7,546 nucleotides of DNA from Candidatus Helarchaeota archaeon. GTDB taxonomy: Archaea; Asgardarchaeota; Lokiarchaeia; Helarchaeales; HEL-GB-A. Within the stretch, counting starts at the first letter, position 1. The number at the start of each line of letters is the position of its first letter. Below the pieces are notes generated by a model. It worked only from the letters and a program-made list of their open reading frames with translations, searched no databases and was not told where the DNA came from. Location of the stretch: the NCBI GenBank assembly GCA_016840125.1, contig JAEOSY010000525.1, forward strand, positions 1 through 7,546. Direction: 5' to 3'. The translations under genes and the position numbers were made by a program. Positions 6,701-7,546 of this stretch are shown here, one piece after another.

Positions 6701-7546
6701 GAATGTTTCTTTTTACGACGCTTCGAACGACTCGTTAATTGGAATAGCTGTCAATGTGTCTCATGGTGAAATTGCATCAGTTCAATGGGGTGGATTGAGC
6801 TGGGGCTCGAATTATCAATGGTATGCTATAGCATCTGATGGAGAGAACTCAACTAAATCTTCCACTTGGTCGTTTACAACTAATTATGCTCCAAATGCTC
6901 CGAGTAATCCACTTCCTGCTAATGAAACCAATAGGTTGGGTATTATTTTAACATTGAGCGTGGATGTCTCGGATGCTGATGGAGATTTACTGAACGTCTC
7001 ATTTTATGATAAGAGTGATGACAGTCTCATCGGCACTAATAGTTTTGTTTCTAGTGGAACTAATGCATCGGTTCCATGGCTCAATCTTAATTGGAGCATG
7101 TCCTACGAATGGTATGCTGTAGCGGACGATGGAATGACTTTCACGCAATCACCCTTTTGGAAATTTACGACAAATTATCTGCCAAACACCCCAACTTCAC
7201 CAAATCCAATGAACGGAGCGGGTGGTATTAGATTAAACACAAATCTCACTGTGACGGTATCTGATTCCGATGCCGATATGCTAAATGTCTCGTTTTATAA
7301 TACAAGTGATGGTAGCTTGATTGACTCAGTTAATAGTATTCCCAGCGGTGGGATTGCATCAGTTGAATGGACATTACTTAGTTGGGGTACAACGCATCAT
7401 TGGCACGCTGTTGTTGATGATGGAATGGGATCAGTCCAATCTCCTTCATGGTCATTTACAACAAACTATGCTCCAAATGCACCTGATAACCCATTTCCTG
7501 CCAATGAAACTAGTGGTTTAGATATTAATTTAATTTTGAATGTAAA
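3720..7546 (+). CDS. Giant multi-domain surface protein: two beta-propellers plus Ig-like array (C-terminus beyond window)
   Basis: Open without a stop for 1275 codons from ATG 3720 to the right edge. Residues 1-8 are polar/basic and about 9-31 are hydrophobic: a signal peptide or anchor. Residues ~48-481 hold eight repeats of the type PQICSDGxGGAIITWQD...YAQRVNSSG..QW..NG..IC. The WVENGTAIA strand at 51-59 supplies the segment missing from repeat 8, as in Velcro closure of a ring. Residues ~482-602 are an Ig-like domain with C501 and C542. Residues ~605-956 hold seven SBBP-like blades, and from ~962 on come 97-residue Ig/FN3-like domains. About 35 N-x-S/T sequons suggest heavy N-glycosylation. 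The start has GGAG 12 bases upstream and is followed directly by the signal sequence. No catalytic motif is seen; adhesion, S-layer-associated or scaffold roles are plausible, but none is shown by the sequence. Low-complexity frameshift signs are absent. Confidence 0.93.
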   Translation, partial: MKQYLNKKLLIFPLIILLILPSIISLPIYFLPPSKNETLTEYLLAKNSWNWVENGTAIAVTTTSERDPQICSDGVGGAIITFRHRPGGNIYAQRVNSTGSALWNPNGVSLCLASDEQEEPQICTDGSSGGIVTWQDYRNGSYYDIYARRIDSLGAPQWIANGEPICTANNHQRHPKICSDGLGGAIITWQDRRNGVDYYVYAQRVDSAGNTQWTTNGIPISNASSSYFYPQICSDGSNGAVIAWSDGDIHVQRVNSSGALLWAANGTTICNAIDAQTDPQICSDGLGGAIITWNDERSGTDVYAQRVNSSGAIQWAVNGTLACTYASGQFDPIICSDDAGGSIIVWKDTRNVQTEADLYAQRINISGGVEWDLEGVAVCIADKVPNYPRICADGSGGAITTWQDSRDEISTSYDIYAQLITSSGVVPFDIGGVAVCNYEDSQYFPVICNNDNDSAIIAWMDLRSPLSDYDVYAARFNPAPNGFSLYSPLSTVQNQTPTVVCQFYESSVGINASNVQYAYSQNGSLTPTNWANVDGVFNDVECTDPAEDGDTGWLYARIDAVPFNRDSGLIYPFGSYTTIRFQATDLSSQVGTQSSAFLIKIDTRDNYDLWNLTWGGNKYGGGAFASDYGTGVAFDSNGSVYCVGSTQSFAAGSHDIALVKFYPNGSLAWNTTYGDIYEDYGMDIAIDKARGAIYCVGYSKSFPTYDNFHKMILIKFYMNGTPEWHHIVGTDGVHERFYGVAVDERNGDIFCHGNIPGGALIAKFRPSGSLSWTRSWSCNAEKVAVDSNGDVYGVGRSGGIALCKRRPNGDLVWQEVWSGGDYGMDVAVGENDAIYCVGFTNNLGAGDYDLALVKFLPNGSIAWNTTWGGINDDRGYSVSIDATGGIYCLGYTTSFVPGGFSIIKFNPDGEVTWNMTWDGPPMSTYSGSAIDYESLYCVGKTGSLGAGGNDLALIKYPVNLSIEVRNPNPRNNSLKVSNNPNLSVQIWDPELDQMNVSFYDASNDSLIGIAVNVSHGEIASVQWGGLSWGSNYQWYAIASDGENSTKSSTWSFTTNYAPNAPSNPLPANETNRLGIILTLSVDVSDADGDLLNVSFYDKSDDSLIGTNSFVSSGTNASVPWLNLNWSMSYEWYAVADDGMTFTQSPFWKFTTNYLPNTPTSPNPMNGAGGIRLNTNLTVTVSDSDADMLNVSFYNTSDGSLIDSVNSIPSGGIASVEWTLLSWGTTHHWHAVVDDGMGSVQSPSWSFTTNYAPNAPDNPFPANETSGLDINLILNV
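3894..5162 (+). repeat. Eight ICSDG-type propeller repeats (coding)
   Basis: Eight units of 49-57 codons, with the ICSDG-type cysteine at residues 71, 123, 178, 233, 282, 335, 391 and 448. Best conserved are ICSDG, GAIITW, YAQRV, SSG and W..NG..IC. Unit 4 is shortest (it lacks the D-x-R-x-G insert), and unit 8 is most diverged and ends without its W..NG strand. The repeats are diverged at DNA level, so they are old, apart from short near-identical stretches such as TGTAGTGATGGCTTGGGAGG (4251 and 4563). Confidence 0.85.
5532..6587 (+). repeat. Seven SBBP-like propeller repeats (coding)
   Basis: Residues ~605-956. Seven strands of the WNxTWGG type (DLWNLTWGG, AWNTTYG, EWHHIVG, SWTRSWS, VWQEVWS, AWNTTWG, TWNMTWD) alternate with seven of the DxALVKF type, giving seven complete blades. 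Each blade has a core VYCVG-type strand with Cys at 642, 695, 751, 836, 888 and 937; blade 4 has Gly at 793 and is the shortest. The blade plan matches the partial SBBP protein at the left edge of the window. Confidence 0.82.
6603..7546 (+). repeat. Tandem Ig/FN3-like domains with 97-codon period (coding)
   Basis: Three full units and the start of a fourth. Unit boundaries at the APNAP/LPNTP words fall at residues 1058, 1155 and 1252, exactly 97 codons (291 bases) apart; the first unit starts near 962. Each unit has DxDGDxLNVSFYD, a SLIG turn, ASVxW, a YxWYAVADDG strand, and ends WSFTTNY. Such domains commonly act as stalks on surface proteins. The boundaries at 1058 and 1252 are more alike (APNAP..NP.PANET) than either is to 1155, hinting at duplication in pairs. 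Confidence 0.85.

Noticed and set aside
7321..7521. Plus-strand open frame of 66 codons
   Set aside because: Out of frame within the Ig-like array of the giant gene.

Overview
The window looks like a low-GC archaeal surface-protein region. The pointers are secreted proteins dense in N-glycosylation sequons, SBBP-type propeller repeats, several small multi-membrane proteins of unknown role, AT-rich TATA-like promoters and mostly weak Shine-Dalgarno sites. An Asgard-type archaeon (Lokiarchaeia or a relative) is my best guess from this style of protein. No marker gene (rRNA, tRNA, ribosomal protein) is present to confirm it, and some bacteria carry the same repeat families.

Layout: the genes diverge from about position 2101-2291. 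Leftward lie a Zn-finger membrane protein (1393-2100), a polytopic M50-like zinc metalloprotease with an HECGH motif (389-1276), and the N-terminal 119 codons of a secreted SBBP-repeat protein running off the left edge (1-358). The last two are only 30 bases apart and may be cotranscribed. Rightward lie two small membrane proteins (2292-2780 and 2903-3364), a 355-base leader region, and then the dominant feature: an open frame of 1275 complete codons from 3720 to the right edge, still open.

The large protein has a signal peptide or membrane anchor; eight ICSDG-type repeats (probably an eight-bladed propeller); a ~120-residue Ig-like linker; seven SBBP-like repeats (probably a seven-bladed propeller); and a C-terminal tandem array of 97-residue Ig/FN3-like domains cut by the window end. 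It is probably a large glycosylated cell-surface protein. The first propeller has a strikingly regular pair of cysteines exactly 12 residues apart at the blade junctions.

Non-coding: a near-identical AT-rich element (core AAAATCTTTTAATGA) occurs three times, upstream of each of the three rightward genes. Two copies are identical over 19 bases, and two copies share further downstream blocks. This is best read as a repeated BRE/TATA promoter with a conserved leader. No tRNA, rRNA, CRISPR array or transposase was seen.
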